The translations under genes and the position numbers were made by a program. From Pseudomonas sp. GM79 (GTDB taxonomy: Bacteria; Pseudomonadota; Gammaproteobacteria; Pseudomonadales; Pseudomonadaceae): DNA of 34,055 nt. A model generated the notes under the pieces. That model was not told where the DNA came from. It did no database searches and saw nothing but the letters and a program-made list of their open reading frames with translations. The stretch's first letter is position 1. Each line of letters begins with the position of its first letter. Positions 1-7,429 of the stretch are shown here, one piece after another. The stretch spans positions 1 to 34,055 of the forward strand of contig NZ_AKJE01000121.1 of the NCBI RefSeq assembly GCF_000282495.1. Direction: 5' to 3'.

Positions 1-90
1 TGTGGGAGCGGGCCCGCGATGAGGCCAGCACATCCAACATTGATATTGGCTGACACGCCGCCTTCGCGGGCAAGCCTCGCTCCTACGGGG
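1..90. repeat. REP doublet, degenerate at left arm
   Basis: Two inverted REP arms face each other. The left arm begins with TGTGGGAGCGGG at position 1, and the right arm, around 62-87, reads CTTCGCGGGCAAGCCTCGCTCC. The internal spacer resembles that of the better-preserved pair at 27259-27348. The left arm has lost the usual CTTGCTCGC core. Such paired REP elements (REPINs) are non-autonomous and widespread in P. fluorescens-type genomes. The element may continue left of the window. Confidence 0.75.
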
Positions 91-112
91 GAATGTGGTG
101 TCTGCCGGAATG

Positions 113-151
113 AAAAAGCCCCCGTAACCGTTAGGTCGCGGGGGCTTTTTT
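113..151. terminator. Bidirectional rho-independent terminator
   Basis: An A5 run, GCCCCCG, a 14-nt loop, CGGGGGC and a T6 run form a stem of at least 7 GC pairs that extends through the A/T runs. The U-run can form on either strand. On the minus strand it lies 15 nt past the stop codon of the Met/Cys-rich gene. Confidence 0.85.
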
Positions 152-165
152 GTGACAGTCAGGGA

Positions 166-675
166 TCAGCAGGTGCAGCACATCAGCGGCATGCCATTGC
201 AGCTCATCATCATCGGCATGCTGCAATCGTTCATCATTTTCATCATCAAGTCGCAGCAGCTTTTCATCATGTCCATGTTCATGCCGGCCATCGGCATGAT
301 TTTGCACATCATGCAGTCGGCCATCATGGTGCACTCCATCACGCACTTCATCGATGGCATCGGCATGCCCATCATCGGCATTGGCATCATCATGTTCATC
401 GTCGGCATGGTCATGCTCGCCTGGGACATGCACATCATGGTCATGTTGGCGCAGTGCATCATCATCGGCATGCCGCAGTTCATCATCATCTGCATCATTT
501 CAGCGCTGTTCTTGAACATGGCCATGTCCATGCCAGCGGCCGGCATCATTTTGCACATCATGCCGTCGTCCATCATTTCGCAGCTCATGGTCGCCATCAT
601 CGGCATGCCCATCATTGGCATCATCGACATGTTGGCGTTCATCATCGGCATTGGCATCTGCATGGCGTTCATCAT
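166..675 (-). CDS. Met/Cys-rich protein, putative soft-metal (copper) binder
   Basis: This encodes 169 residues starting at the ATG at 675, chosen because AGGGAGT lies 8 nt upstream; the longer reading frame to 753 has no such site. About 70 residues are Met and 16 are Cys, with one His. After a Met/Pro-rich head (residues 1-30), two repeats of about 50 residues follow, each with a MMCK-x-MP-x-AGM motif, a helical MM/K segment and a C-x-MPMMM-x-C tail, ending in CCTC. There is no signal peptide or hydrophobic anchor, so it is probably cytosolic. Met thioethers and Cys thiols are classic Cu(I) ligands, so copper or silver binding is inferred. The Cys spacing loosely recalls four-helix Cys-rich copper-binding proteins (DUF326-like) with Met in place of many Cys, but I do not recognise the family. 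It is a single-gene unit ending at the terminator at 113-151. Confidence 0.75.
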   Translation of the reverse strand: MMNAMQMPMPMMNANMSMMPMMGMPMMATMSCEMMDDGMMCKMMPAAGMDMAMFKNSAEMMQMMMNCGMPMMMHCANMTMMCMSQASMTMPTMNMMMPMPMMGMPMPSMKCVMECTMMADCMMCKIMPMAGMNMDMMKSCCDLMMKMMNDCSMPMMMSCNGMPLMCCTC

Positions 676-998
676 GGTGTAACTCCCTAAGCGATTCGAT
701 AGTTGGACGAAGCTGATGGAGGCGGATTCTAAGGACTGGCGAAGGGACGACAAGATGATGGCCGAGCAGCAGGATTTGATGTTGAAACCGCTTTAGTGTC
801 GCGGGCGGTACGGCAACGTCTGTTATAGCGGCGACATCGTCTTCATCGCATACAGAATCAAAACGAAGACGTGGTTTTATCAGTTATGGATATTCGCCCC
901 AGAGCTATATAAAGAACCGAAAGAAATAATCGATCTAAACAGTGCCGATTTTTTTATCCGAGAACTCTGGAGTCGATCAGTTAGCCGTATAGAACAAT
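676..998. other. Intergenic, no gene recognised
   Basis: There is no convincing gene here. A plus-strand open stretch of about 37 codons ends with TAG near 796 (it contains MEADSKDWRRDD and ends in LMLKPL). It is hydrophilic and may be the tail of a decayed gene, but it lacks an obvious ribosome binding site. The part from about 840 to 1000 is AT-rich and probably holds promoter material, but no clear -35/-10 pair was found. Confidence 0.4.
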
Positions 999-1345
999 TT
1001 ACTTCGACGTATTGAGCGCCACCGCGGCGCGAATCAGCGCCTTCAACGCCTCTTCATCAACCCTTTCGCCTTCATGAATATCAATGGCACGTCGGGTGTT
1101 GCTGGCGAAGGTCATCTTTACGACATTCTTGTATGTCTCACCGTGCAGATGATGCCGGCGTGCGACCACACCGGAACCCCTCTCCATTTCAACTCCTCGA
1201 CCACTTCAGGGTCGGCCTGCTTGATCAGCGTTCGAACCCGAGCGAGGGTCTCACCCCGCCAGTCAGTCAGCGCCTTGATTTTTGCTTCTATCAGTGCAGA
1301 GACAGAGCCTCTCTCCTCGCCGTCTTTTGGGTCGATCTTCTTCAT
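999..1345 (-). pseudogene. DUF1801-family gene, frameshifted and internally deleted
   Basis: The N-terminal part (ATG at 1345 after GGAG; MKKIDPKDGEER..., WRGETLARVRTLIKQADPEV, WRGVPVWSHAGIICT) reads in one frame to about 1140. The C-terminal part (GETYKNVVKMTFA, NTRRAIDIHEGERVDEEALK, ending AVALNTSK) continues in a second frame to 999. The usual ACG-GGT-GAG at the junction appears as ACGGTGAG, so one G is missing. Intact relatives also carry about 18 residues between MTFA and NTRRAID that are absent here. DUF1801 proteins are small YdhG-like (frataxin/YjbR-fold) proteins of unclear role. Two lesions argue against a single sequencing error. It appears non-functional unless rescued by frameshifting. 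Confidence 0.8.
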
Positions 1346-1530
1346 GATGGTTGTCACTCCTCAGGGTGGGCGCCGGTAGGACCAGGCCAGCATAAATTCA
1401 TGCTTATGCGTTATAGCACTGGTTCACAATGGGTATATCCGCACTCCGGCATTCGGCTACCGTCAACGTATATGACTTGATTGCACAGGCTCTGCTCCTG
1501 TGCGTTGAGCCCACCAGACACGAGGAAACC

Positions 1531-2019
1531 ATGATGACTGCCCACAAAACGGCCGCTGTTTTGTTGGCCCTGCTCAGCCCTACCTTTCTGACATTGACCG
1601 CCCTGGCCGAGGAAGCGGGTTTTATTGCCGCCACCTCATCCGGACTCAACTGGAAACCTGCGCCGGCAGTGGGCCCCGGCGCAATGATTGCTGTGATTGA
1701 AGGTGACCTGAAAGCCGCCGAGCCCTTCACCCTGCGCTTGAAGCTGCCGGCCAATACAAAAATCGGCGTGCATACCCATCCCGTGACCGAACGCGTAACC
1801 GTTATTTCGGGCACCTTCTACTTCGCCACCGGAGACACATTCGATCCGGCACGGGCCAAGGCCTATCATCCGGGTGACACCCTGATCATTCCTGTCGGCA
1901 TGTCGATGTACGGCGCCAGTCGAGAACAGGAAACCGTGCTTCAACTCCACGGCACAGGGCCTTGGGGGATCACTTACCTCAACCCGGCGGACGATCCCAG
2001 GAACAAAAAAATGCAGTGA
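1531..2019 (+). CDS. Exported cupin-domain protein
   Basis: This encodes 162 residues from the ATG at 1531 (GAGGAAACC upstream; a second ATG follows at 1534). The N terminus is a Sec signal peptide: Lys5, a hydrophobic core, and probable cleavage after TALA before EEAGF. A single cupin domain follows. The metal-binding motif reads GVHTHPVTERVTVISGTFYF (HxH, then Glu), and the second half carries AYHPGDTLIIPVGMSMYG, where the usual His is replaced around the Met/Tyr. It is probably a small periplasmic metal-binding beta-barrel. The substrate is unknown, since cupin function cannot be read from the fold. It stands alone between the pseudogene and the convergent dctA. Confidence 0.8.
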   Translation: MMTAHKTAAVLLALLSPTFLTLTALAEEAGFIAATSSGLNWKPAPAVGPGAMIAVIEGDLKAAEPFTLRLKLPANTKIGVHTHPVTERVTVISGTFYFATGDTFDPARAKAYHPGDTLIIPVGMSMYGASREQETVLQLHGTGPWGITYLNPADDPRNKKMQ

Positions 2020-2025
2020 GCGATA

Positions 2026-2055
2026 GCCAGGCACAATGAATCAATCCTGCCTGGC
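2026..2055. terminator. Hairpin between convergent cupin and dctA genes
   Basis: GCCAGGCA (2026-2033) and TGCCTGGC (2048-2055) form a perfect 8-bp stem with a 14-nt loop. It sits between two convergent stop codons. No T-run follows on either strand, so a terminator role is inferred from position only. Confidence 0.5.
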
Positions 2056-2065
2056 CGCCGCACTA

Positions 2066-3421
2066 TCACCCCTGCGAGACACTTTTGAAGTCCGGCAACA
2101 GGCTTTTGGCTGGCATCGCTGAAGGCACAGCAACAATGTCCGCTTGAACCGTTTCGGGCTTCTGCTCCGCGGCCTCCCCGTTAAGCGCTTTGTGCATCTT
2201 GACGGTATCCAGCGCCCCCACCCATTTGGCAATGGCCATGGTCCCGACACCGTTGCCGATGGTGTTGGTGATCGCACGTGCTTCCGACATGAACCGGTCG
2301 ACGCCCAGCAGCAGCACCATGCCCGCCACCGGAATGGTGCCGAGGGACGATAACGTCGCCGCCAGAATGATGAACCCCGAACCGGTCACCCCCGCCGAGC
2401 CTTTGGAGGTGAACATCAGCACCGCCAGAACGATCAATTGATCCGTCAGGGTCAGCGGCGTGTTCGTGGCCTGCGCGATGAAGATGGCAGCGATGGTGTA
2501 GTAGATCGCCTGGCCATCCGGGTTAAAGGTCAAGCCCGAGGGAATGATCATCCCGGCAACGGGTTTGGAAACACCGGCCTTTTCCATCTTGGAAATCATT
2601 TGCGGCAGCACCGATTCCGAAGAGCTGGTACCCAGTACGGTGAACAGTTCTTCCTTGATGAATTTCAGAAACTTCCACAGGCTGAAACCGCTGTAGCGGC
2701 AAATCGGCCCGAGTACGAAGATCACGAACACTGCGCAGGTCAGGTAGACGCAAGCCATCAGTTTGCCCAAGGAGAACAACGAGCCGAAGCCATACTTGCC
2801 GATGGTGAAGGCAATCGCCCCGAAGGCGCCGATGGGGGCCAGGCGCATCACCATGTTGACGATGCGAAACATCCCTTGCATCAGACTATCCAGCGTGTCG
2901 ACGAACACCTTGGCGCGTGGTCCGACATGCGCCAGGGCAACACCGAGCAGAATGGAGAACAGCAAGATTTGCAGAACGTTGCCCTTGGCAAAGGCATCCA
3001 CGATGGTGTCGGGGATGATGTTCATCACAAAGTCCATGAACGACGCATGCTTCACCGCCGTGGTGTAGGTGGCCAGGCTGGACGTATCCAGCGAGGCGAC
3101 ATCAATGTTCATGCCTGCACCGGGTTTGAACACATCGACCACGACCAGGCCGACGACCAGCGCCAGCGTGGAAACCACTTCGAAATAGATCAGCGCACGA
3201 AAACCAACACGCCCCAGCTCTTTCATGTTCTCCATACGTGCAATGCCCGTCACCACCGTGAGGAAGATCACCGGTGCAAGCAGCATTTTGATCAATTTGA
3301 TGAACGCGTCGCCCAAGGGTTTGAGCGCTGTTCCGGTTTCGGGAACGAACACCCCGACAATGGCGCCGAGGATGACTGCGATGAGCACTTGTACGTAGAG
3401 TTTGCCAAATATTCTTTTCAT
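2066..3421 (-). CDS. dctA: C4-dicarboxylate transport protein DctA
   Basis: This encodes 451 residues of the dicarboxylate/amino acid:cation symporter family, the usual length for DctA. It imports succinate, fumarate, malate and related acids with protons across the inner membrane. Hallmarks are the hydrophobic N terminus (FGKLYVQVLIAVILGAIVG), the serine-rich re-entrant loop FTVLGTSSSESVLP, the conserved IPSGLTFNPDGQAIYY segment, and TSKGSAGVTGSGFIILAATL, which matches the DctA signature. The cytoplasmic tail from about residue 420 is variable. It starts at the ATG at 3421 with AGGG 8 nt upstream. It lies 107 nt downstream of ttuC on the same strand, so the two are probably co-transcribed, with DctA supplying the dicarboxylate substrate. 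Many pseudomonads keep a separate dctA under DctB/DctD; no such pair is present here. Confidence 0.93.
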   Translation of the reverse strand: MKRIFGKLYVQVLIAVILGAIVGVFVPETGTALKPLGDAFIKLIKMLLAPVIFLTVVTGIARMENMKELGRVGFRALIYFEVVSTLALVVGLVVVDVFKPGAGMNIDVASLDTSSLATYTTAVKHASFMDFVMNIIPDTIVDAFAKGNVLQILLFSILLGVALAHVGPRAKVFVDTLDSLMQGMFRIVNMVMRLAPIGAFGAIAFTIGKYGFGSLFSLGKLMACVYLTCAVFVIFVLGPICRYSGFSLWKFLKFIKEELFTVLGTSSSESVLPQMISKMEKAGVSKPVAGMIIPSGLTFNPDGQAIYYTIAAIFIAQATNTPLTLTDQLIVLAVLMFTSKGSAGVTGSGFIILAATLSSLGTIPVAGMVLLLGVDRFMSEARAITNTIGNGVGTMAIAKWVGALDTVKMHKALNGEAAEQKPETVQADIVAVPSAMPAKSLLPDFKSVSQG

Positions 3422-3528
3422 GACAGGGCCCTGATTTTTTATTGTTGTCAGGAGATGCCAAGGGGTCGGACTCAGTGAGCCGCCCCTTGGCGTTGTGCCG
3501 CAGTACTACTTTGAATCGCTGGAAAATT

Positions 3529-4584
3529 TCAGCGGTTGATCAAGGCGATGACGGCATCGGTGATCTGTCGGGTGGTGGCGTTACCGCCGAGATCCGGGGT
3601 ATGCAGACCGCTTTCGGTCACGGCTTCGATAGCTGACATCAGCTGCTTGGCCGCGGTTGTCTCGCCCAGGTGTTCGAGCATCATCGCCGCGGTCCAAAAC
3701 GTCGCGATCGGGTTGGCAACACCCTTGCCAGTGATGTCGAAGGCCGAGCCGTGGATGGGTTCGAACATCGAGGGGAATTTACGCGAAGGGTTCAGGTTGG
3801 CGGTCGGCGCGATACCCAGGCTGCCGGACAACGCGGCAGCCAGATCGGACAGGATGTCGGCGTGCAGGTTGGTGGCGACGATCACGTCCAGCGTCGACGG
3901 TTTAAGCACCATGCGCGTGGTCACCGCGTCGACCAGTTCCTTGTCGATCTTCACATCCGGAAAATCCTTGGCGACCTCGTAGAAAATCTCGTCCCACAAC
4001 ACCATGCCGTGACGCTGAGCGTTGGATTTGGTGACCATGGTCAGATGCTTGCGAGGACGGCTCCGGGCCAGTTCGAAGGCGAAACGGTGAATACGCTCGA
4101 CCCCGGCACGAGTGAACACAGACACTTCGGTGGCGACCTCTTCAGGCAGGCCACGGTGAACACGACCGCCGTTGCCGGAGTACTCGCCCTCGGAGTTTTC
4201 ACGCACCACGACCCAATCGATTTGATCACCATTGAGCAGAGGGCTTTTTACCCCTGGCAATACGCGAGCCGGACGCACATTGGCGTACTGGTCGAAGCCT
4301 TGGCAGATCGGCAGACGCAGGCCCCACAAGGAGATGTGATCCGGTACGTTGAGCGCACCGACAGCACCGAAGAAAATGGCATCGAAGGTTTTCAGTTCTT
4401 CCAGGCCACCTTCAGGAATGTAGTAACCATTTTTCAGGTAGTTATCGGAGTTCCAGTCGTAGTGTTTGAACGTCAGGTCAAAACCGGATTTTTTCGACAG
4501 GGCTTGCAGTACCTCGACGCCTGCGGCGATCACTTCAACACCGATACCATCACCGGGAACTGCAGCAATTTTGTATGCACTCAT
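3529..4584 (-). CDS. ttuC: Tartrate dehydrogenase/decarboxylase family
   Basis: This encodes 351 residues, with the start at the ATG at 4584 preceded by GGAG; the frame extends to 4605 without a better site. It belongs to the beta-decarboxylating isocitrate/isopropylmalate/tartrate dehydrogenase family. Visible motifs are AAVPGDGIGVEV at the N terminus, the RPARVLPG arginine loop, RENSEGEYSG, the KSNAQRHGM lysine segment, the metal-binding aspartates in NLHADILSDLAAAL, and FEPIHGSAFDITGKG. The wording of these motifs fits NAD-dependent tartrate dehydrogenases (TtuC/YeaU) better than LeuB. These enzymes oxidise (+)-tartrate or D-malate with Mn2+ and can decarboxylate the product. With dctA downstream and a divergent LysR gene, this forms a tartrate/malate use module. 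Confidence 0.9.
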   Translation of the reverse strand: MSAYKIAAVPGDGIGVEVIAAGVEVLQALSKKSGFDLTFKHYDWNSDNYLKNGYYIPEGGLEELKTFDAIFFGAVGALNVPDHISLWGLRLPICQGFDQYANVRPARVLPGVKSPLLNGDQIDWVVVRENSEGEYSGNGGRVHRGLPEEVATEVSVFTRAGVERIHRFAFELARSRPRKHLTMVTKSNAQRHGMVLWDEIFYEVAKDFPDVKIDKELVDAVTTRMVLKPSTLDVIVATNLHADILSDLAAALSGSLGIAPTANLNPSRKFPSMFEPIHGSAFDITGKGVANPIATFWTAAMMLEHLGETTAAKQLMSAIEAVTESGLHTPDLGGNATTRQITDAVIALINR

Positions 4585-4658
4585 CGTTAACTCCACTCTC
4601 GTCACGTTCTTGTTGTGCCTGTCGAACGGGGGTGTTCAATCAGGGTGTGAGCGGAGTA

Positions 4659-4703
4659 TATGTAGTGAGCAAATGAGCGTGAGTTACTCCAAATCACTAC
4701 ATA
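4659..4703. promoter_or_regulatory. 10-bp inverted repeat, probable LysR operator
   Basis: TATGTAGTGA (4659-4668) and TCACTACATA (4694-4703) are perfect inverted copies with centres 35 bp apart. They lie between the divergent starts of ttuC (4584) and the LysR gene (4722). The inner arm edges also contain GTGA/TCAC pairs. LysR regulators commonly bind such dyads upstream of a divergent target. The site overlaps the leader of the LysR gene, which fits autorepression. Confidence 0.65.
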
Positions 4704-4721
4704 GATGAATTTGAGTTATCA

Positions 4722-5645
4722 ATGAGCCAGACACTGGATTTGTCTTTTTTCTACCTGCTGGCCAACAAGGGCAGCCTGGCGGCGACGGCTCGAGAGCTGG
4801 GCGTGACACCGCCAGCGGTGAGCAAACGCCTGACCGCGCTGGAAGCACGACTAGGCATCCGCCTGGTCAACCGCACCACGCGCTCAATGAGTCTGACCTC
4901 GGAAGGTGAACTGTATTTTTCCCATGCCGCCCGCATCCTGACGCAGATCGATGAGGTCGAGCAGTTGCTCAGCAGCAGCCGGGCAACCCCTAAAGGCCTG
5001 ATTCGTGTCAACGCGTCGCTGGGCTTCGGTCGGCGCTACATCGGCCCCGCATTGGGCGCATTCTTCGCGCAGTACCCGGAGGTGGAAATACAGCTGGAAA
5101 TCAGCGATCACCCGCTCGACCTGGCGACTCACGGGTTTGACCTGGGCATTCGTTTCGGCACCCTGCCGGACGCGGCCTTCCATGCACGCAAGATCGCATC
5201 CAATCGCCGCCTGCTATGCGCCTCGCCGCTGTACCTGGAAAAGCATGGCGTGCCGCAACGTTTGGCGGATTTACAACAACACAACTGCATCTTCCTGAGA
5301 CAAAACGAAACGCCCTACGGCGTGTGGAGCTTCACCAACGGCGGGCGCACGCAAAACATCAAAGTGCGCGGCGCCTTAGGCTGTAACGACGGTGAAGTGG
5401 CCCTGAATTGGGCGCTGGAAGGTTACGGGATTCTGCTTCGAGCCGAATGGGATATCGCCCGTTACGTGCGCAGTGGGCGCCTGCGCCTGGTACTGGAGGA
5501 TCAGACACCGACCCGCGCCGATGTCTATGCCGTTTACCCGCAACAGTTGCACCTGTCGGCGCGAGTGCGCAGCCTGATCGATTTCCTGGTCGAGCGCTTC
5601 AAGCACATCGATCATCTGGACGAACCGGGATCTTCGCTCGACTGA
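4722..5645 (+). CDS. LysR-family regulator of the tartrate module
   Basis: This encodes 307 residues. The N-terminal winged helix-turn-helix spans about residues 1-60 (LAATARELGVTPPAVSKRL, then EARLGIRLVNRTTRS), followed by a linker helix and a periplasmic-binding-like effector domain (from about residue 90, GLIRVNASLGFGRRYIGPAL). It resembles the CrgA/TtuA-like group. It is transcribed divergently from ttuC-dctA across a 137-bp gap holding a perfect palindrome, so it very probably controls that operon with a C4 acid such as tartrate as effector; this is an inference from position. The ribosome binding site is weak (GAGTT). The C-terminal tail DEPGSSLD is hydrophilic and probably variable. 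Confidence 0.88.
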   Translation: MSQTLDLSFFYLLANKGSLAATARELGVTPPAVSKRLTALEARLGIRLVNRTTRSMSLTSEGELYFSHAARILTQIDEVEQLLSSSRATPKGLIRVNASLGFGRRYIGPALGAFFAQYPEVEIQLEISDHPLDLATHGFDLGIRFGTLPDAAFHARKIASNRRLLCASPLYLEKHGVPQRLADLQQHNCIFLRQNETPYGVWSFTNGGRTQNIKVRGALGCNDGEVALNWALEGYGILLRAEWDIARYVRSGRLRLVLEDQTPTRADVYAVYPQQLHLSARVRSLIDFLVERFKHIDHLDEPGSSLD

Positions 5646-5773
5646 ATAGTGTTGGCTGGGTTCTTTGGAGACGCTAACATCCCGCCCTCTCATGGATACT
5701 GCCTGGCGGCGTGTAGAGCACGCACAATCCTGGAATCGCCATTGCCAAACCCGCGGATACAAGGAAGAAGCAC

Positions 5774-6268
5774 ATGGCATTAACCAGCAAGATTTCCCCC
5801 TACGACAGTAGATGGCCCGCGCTCTTCGTCAGTGCCCAAGAGCAGATCGCGAAGGCGTTTGGCACTGAGCTTGTTGCCATCCATCATGTCGGAAGTACCG
5901 CCGTTCCCGGGCTCGCAGCCAAGCCAGAGATCGACCTCCTGGTCGAGGTTGCGGAGCATCGAAACGAATCCTCCCGAGACAATGTCATGCGCGAACTAGG
6001 CTACGCACGGGGAAGCGATCTGTCCGCGGGACACCATTTTTATCGCCGCGATGTCGATGGTGTGCGAACACATAAGGCCCACGTTTGTATCACCGGCCAC
6101 GGTCAAATCGAAAGAATGCTCCGTTTTCGTGACTTGCTCAGGGATGCCCCTGTGATTCGCCAGCAATATCAAGAACTCAAACTTGAACTGGAAGCAAGCA
6201 ACACCGGCGGCATAGGTGAATACCTGGCACAGAAAGCACCGTTTATCGACGCAATGCTGTTCACTTAA
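5774..6268 (+). CDS. GrpB/UPF0157 family protein
   Basis: This encodes 164 residues from the ATG at 5774 after AAGGAAGAAG. GrpB-domain proteins share a nucleotidyltransferase-like fold. The core HHVGSTAVPGLAAKPEIDLL (about residues 37-56) contains the GS and D-x-D-like elements, and further matches are LGYARG, HHFYRRD and HKAHVCITGH. Some relatives are fused to CoaE, but the reaction of stand-alone members is not established. It is monocistronic. Its last 20 bases, including the stop codon, reappear inverted at 6441-6461, beyond the REPIN. Confidence 0.85.
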   Translation: MALTSKISPYDSRWPALFVSAQEQIAKAFGTELVAIHHVGSTAVPGLAAKPEIDLLVEVAEHRNESSRDNVMRELGYARGSDLSAGHHFYRRDVDGVRTHKAHVCITGHGQIERMLRFRDLLRDAPVIRQQYQELKLELEASNTGGIGEYLAQKAPFIDAMLFT

Positions 6269-6461
6269 GAACGTCTTGAGTCAATGAGAAACCTGTGGCG
6301 AGGGAGCTTGCTCCCGCTTGAGTGCGTAGCACTCACAAAATCGGCGATTGTTATCAGAATTTTGGGGCCGCTACGCAGCCCAACGCGAGCAAGCTCGCTC
6401 GCCACAAAGGTCAGCATGACTGAAGCGTCTCGCTAACTCGCTTAAGTGAACAGTATTGCGT
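6249..6461. repeat. Inverted duplication of the grpB-like 3' end around a REPIN
   Basis: The stretch 6249-6269 (last codons of the GrpB gene plus its TAA) and 6441-6461 are inverted copies with one mismatch over 21 bp. Looser similarity continues inward up to the REPIN arms. Read on the minus strand, the right copy encodes INAILFT-stop against IDAMLFT-stop in the gene. It is either the scar of an inverted duplication or the remnant of a second gene copy. Confidence 0.75.
6292..6409. repeat. REPIN, TGTGGCGAGGGAGCTTGCTC type
   Basis: The left arm TGTGGCGAGGGAGCTTGCTC and the right arm GAGCAAGCTCGCTCGCCACA face each other across about 75 bp. It is the same type as the element at 29762-29899. 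From 6462 to the end of the response-regulator gene (6671) no gene is seen. The stretch 6490-6570 has decayed repeat-like GC blocks only. Confidence 0.85.
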
Positions 6462-6671
6462 TTATCGAGGAGCTTATGGGGTCAGTCTCGACATCCGCTC
6501 GCAGAGGCGCAGCCGGATGCGACACCGATAGCGGCCCCTCGCGATAAGCTGCTTTCGGCCCAGCGTATGTAAAAACGCATATGGATTTGCGGTGGAGGTT
6601 ACGCAGCCGGTTCGAAGACACCTGCAGAGTGTGTCCAGGAAATCAGGAACGATTCAAACCTGTTGTTCTGA

Positions 6672-7322
6672 TCAACGATCAAGACGCTCCCCTAATGACT
6701 CTGCCATCCGAACCAAATCAGCAAACGACTTTGCGTGCATTTTTTTCATTGCATGCCCGCGGTGAATTTTCACGGTGATCTCGCTCAGATTCATCTGCCC
6801 TGCAATCTGTTTATTCATCAGACCTTTGACTGCAAGGGCCATTACCTCTTTCTCACGAGCTGTCAGCGTCTGATAGTGGGCATGCAGATCTGAAAACTGC
6901 TGCTCAAATTGCCGGCGTTTGACATCGGCCTGCAGTGCGGCAGACACCGCATCCAGAAGGTCCTGTTCACGGAACGGTTTTGCCAAAAAATCCACCGCGC
7001 CGGCTTTCATCGCCTTGACAGACATTTCGATGTCCCCATGCCCAGTGATGAAAATAATCGGAATATTGGCATTGGATTTAGCTAACTGGCTTTGGAACTC
7101 AAGACCACTGTTACCTTGAAGTCGTACATCAAGGATCAAACAGCTTGCACCCTCTGTCTTTGGCTGTCGAAGAAACTCCGCAGTGGATGCGAACGTCTCG
7201 ACTTGTATACCGGCAGAGCGTAAAAGATTGCTTAATGCGTCGCGCATGGAAGCGTCGTCATCCACCACGAACACCATAGAACTTTTACTGCCTTGCTCAT
7301 TGGATGGTGGATTTCCGTTCAT
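6672..7322 (-). CDS. FixJ/NarL-type response regulator
   Basis: This encodes 216 residues from the ATG at 7322 (AGAGGG 6 nt upstream); the frame is open to 7394 but the extra residues look unlike a regulator. The receiver domain spans residues 16-125, with the acidic pair D21/D22, phospho-acceptor D65 (LILDVRLQG), T93 (FITGH) and K115 (LAKPF). A short Q-linker leads to a LuxR-type helix-turn-helix (LTAREKEVMALAVKGLMNKQ, then LSEITVKIHRGHAMKKMHAK). It is a cytoplasmic transcription factor of the FixJ/TodT/StyR class. The likely partner is the giant histidine kinase encoded upstream on the same strand (8195-13666), separated only by the LRAT gene. Its targets are unknown; the neighbouring hydrolase and flavoprotein genes are candidates. 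Confidence 0.92.
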   Translation of the reverse strand: MNGNPPSNEQGSKSSMVFVVDDDASMRDALSNLLRSAGIQVETFASTAEFLRQPKTEGASCLILDVRLQGNSGLEFQSQLAKSNANIPIIFITGHGDIEMSVKAMKAGAVDFLAKPFREQDLLDAVSAALQADVKRRQFEQQFSDLHAHYQTLTAREKEVMALAVKGLMNKQIAGQMNLSEITVKIHRGHAMKKMHAKSFADLVRMAESLGERLDR

Positions 7323-7429
7323 GCACAGCCCTCTTTGGTTGGTTGAAGGAAAAAGTCTAGCACAACACTTTACGTTGCGTAAGCGCGCACACAAACATGA
7401 TTATAACCACCCAAAAACACTGAAAAAAA

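Noticed and set aside
19..690. His-rich 223-residue plus-strand frame and an Ile/Met-rich frame at 152-682
   Set aside because: Both are mirrors of the ATG-rich minus-strand gene (CAT and ATC triplets of reversed Met codons). The minus strand has the ribosome binding site and terminator.
2438..3478. Long plus-strand frame opposite dctA
   Set aside because: Its product is Gln/His/Asp-rich with no family signature, and it lies exactly antisense to a clear DctA gene.
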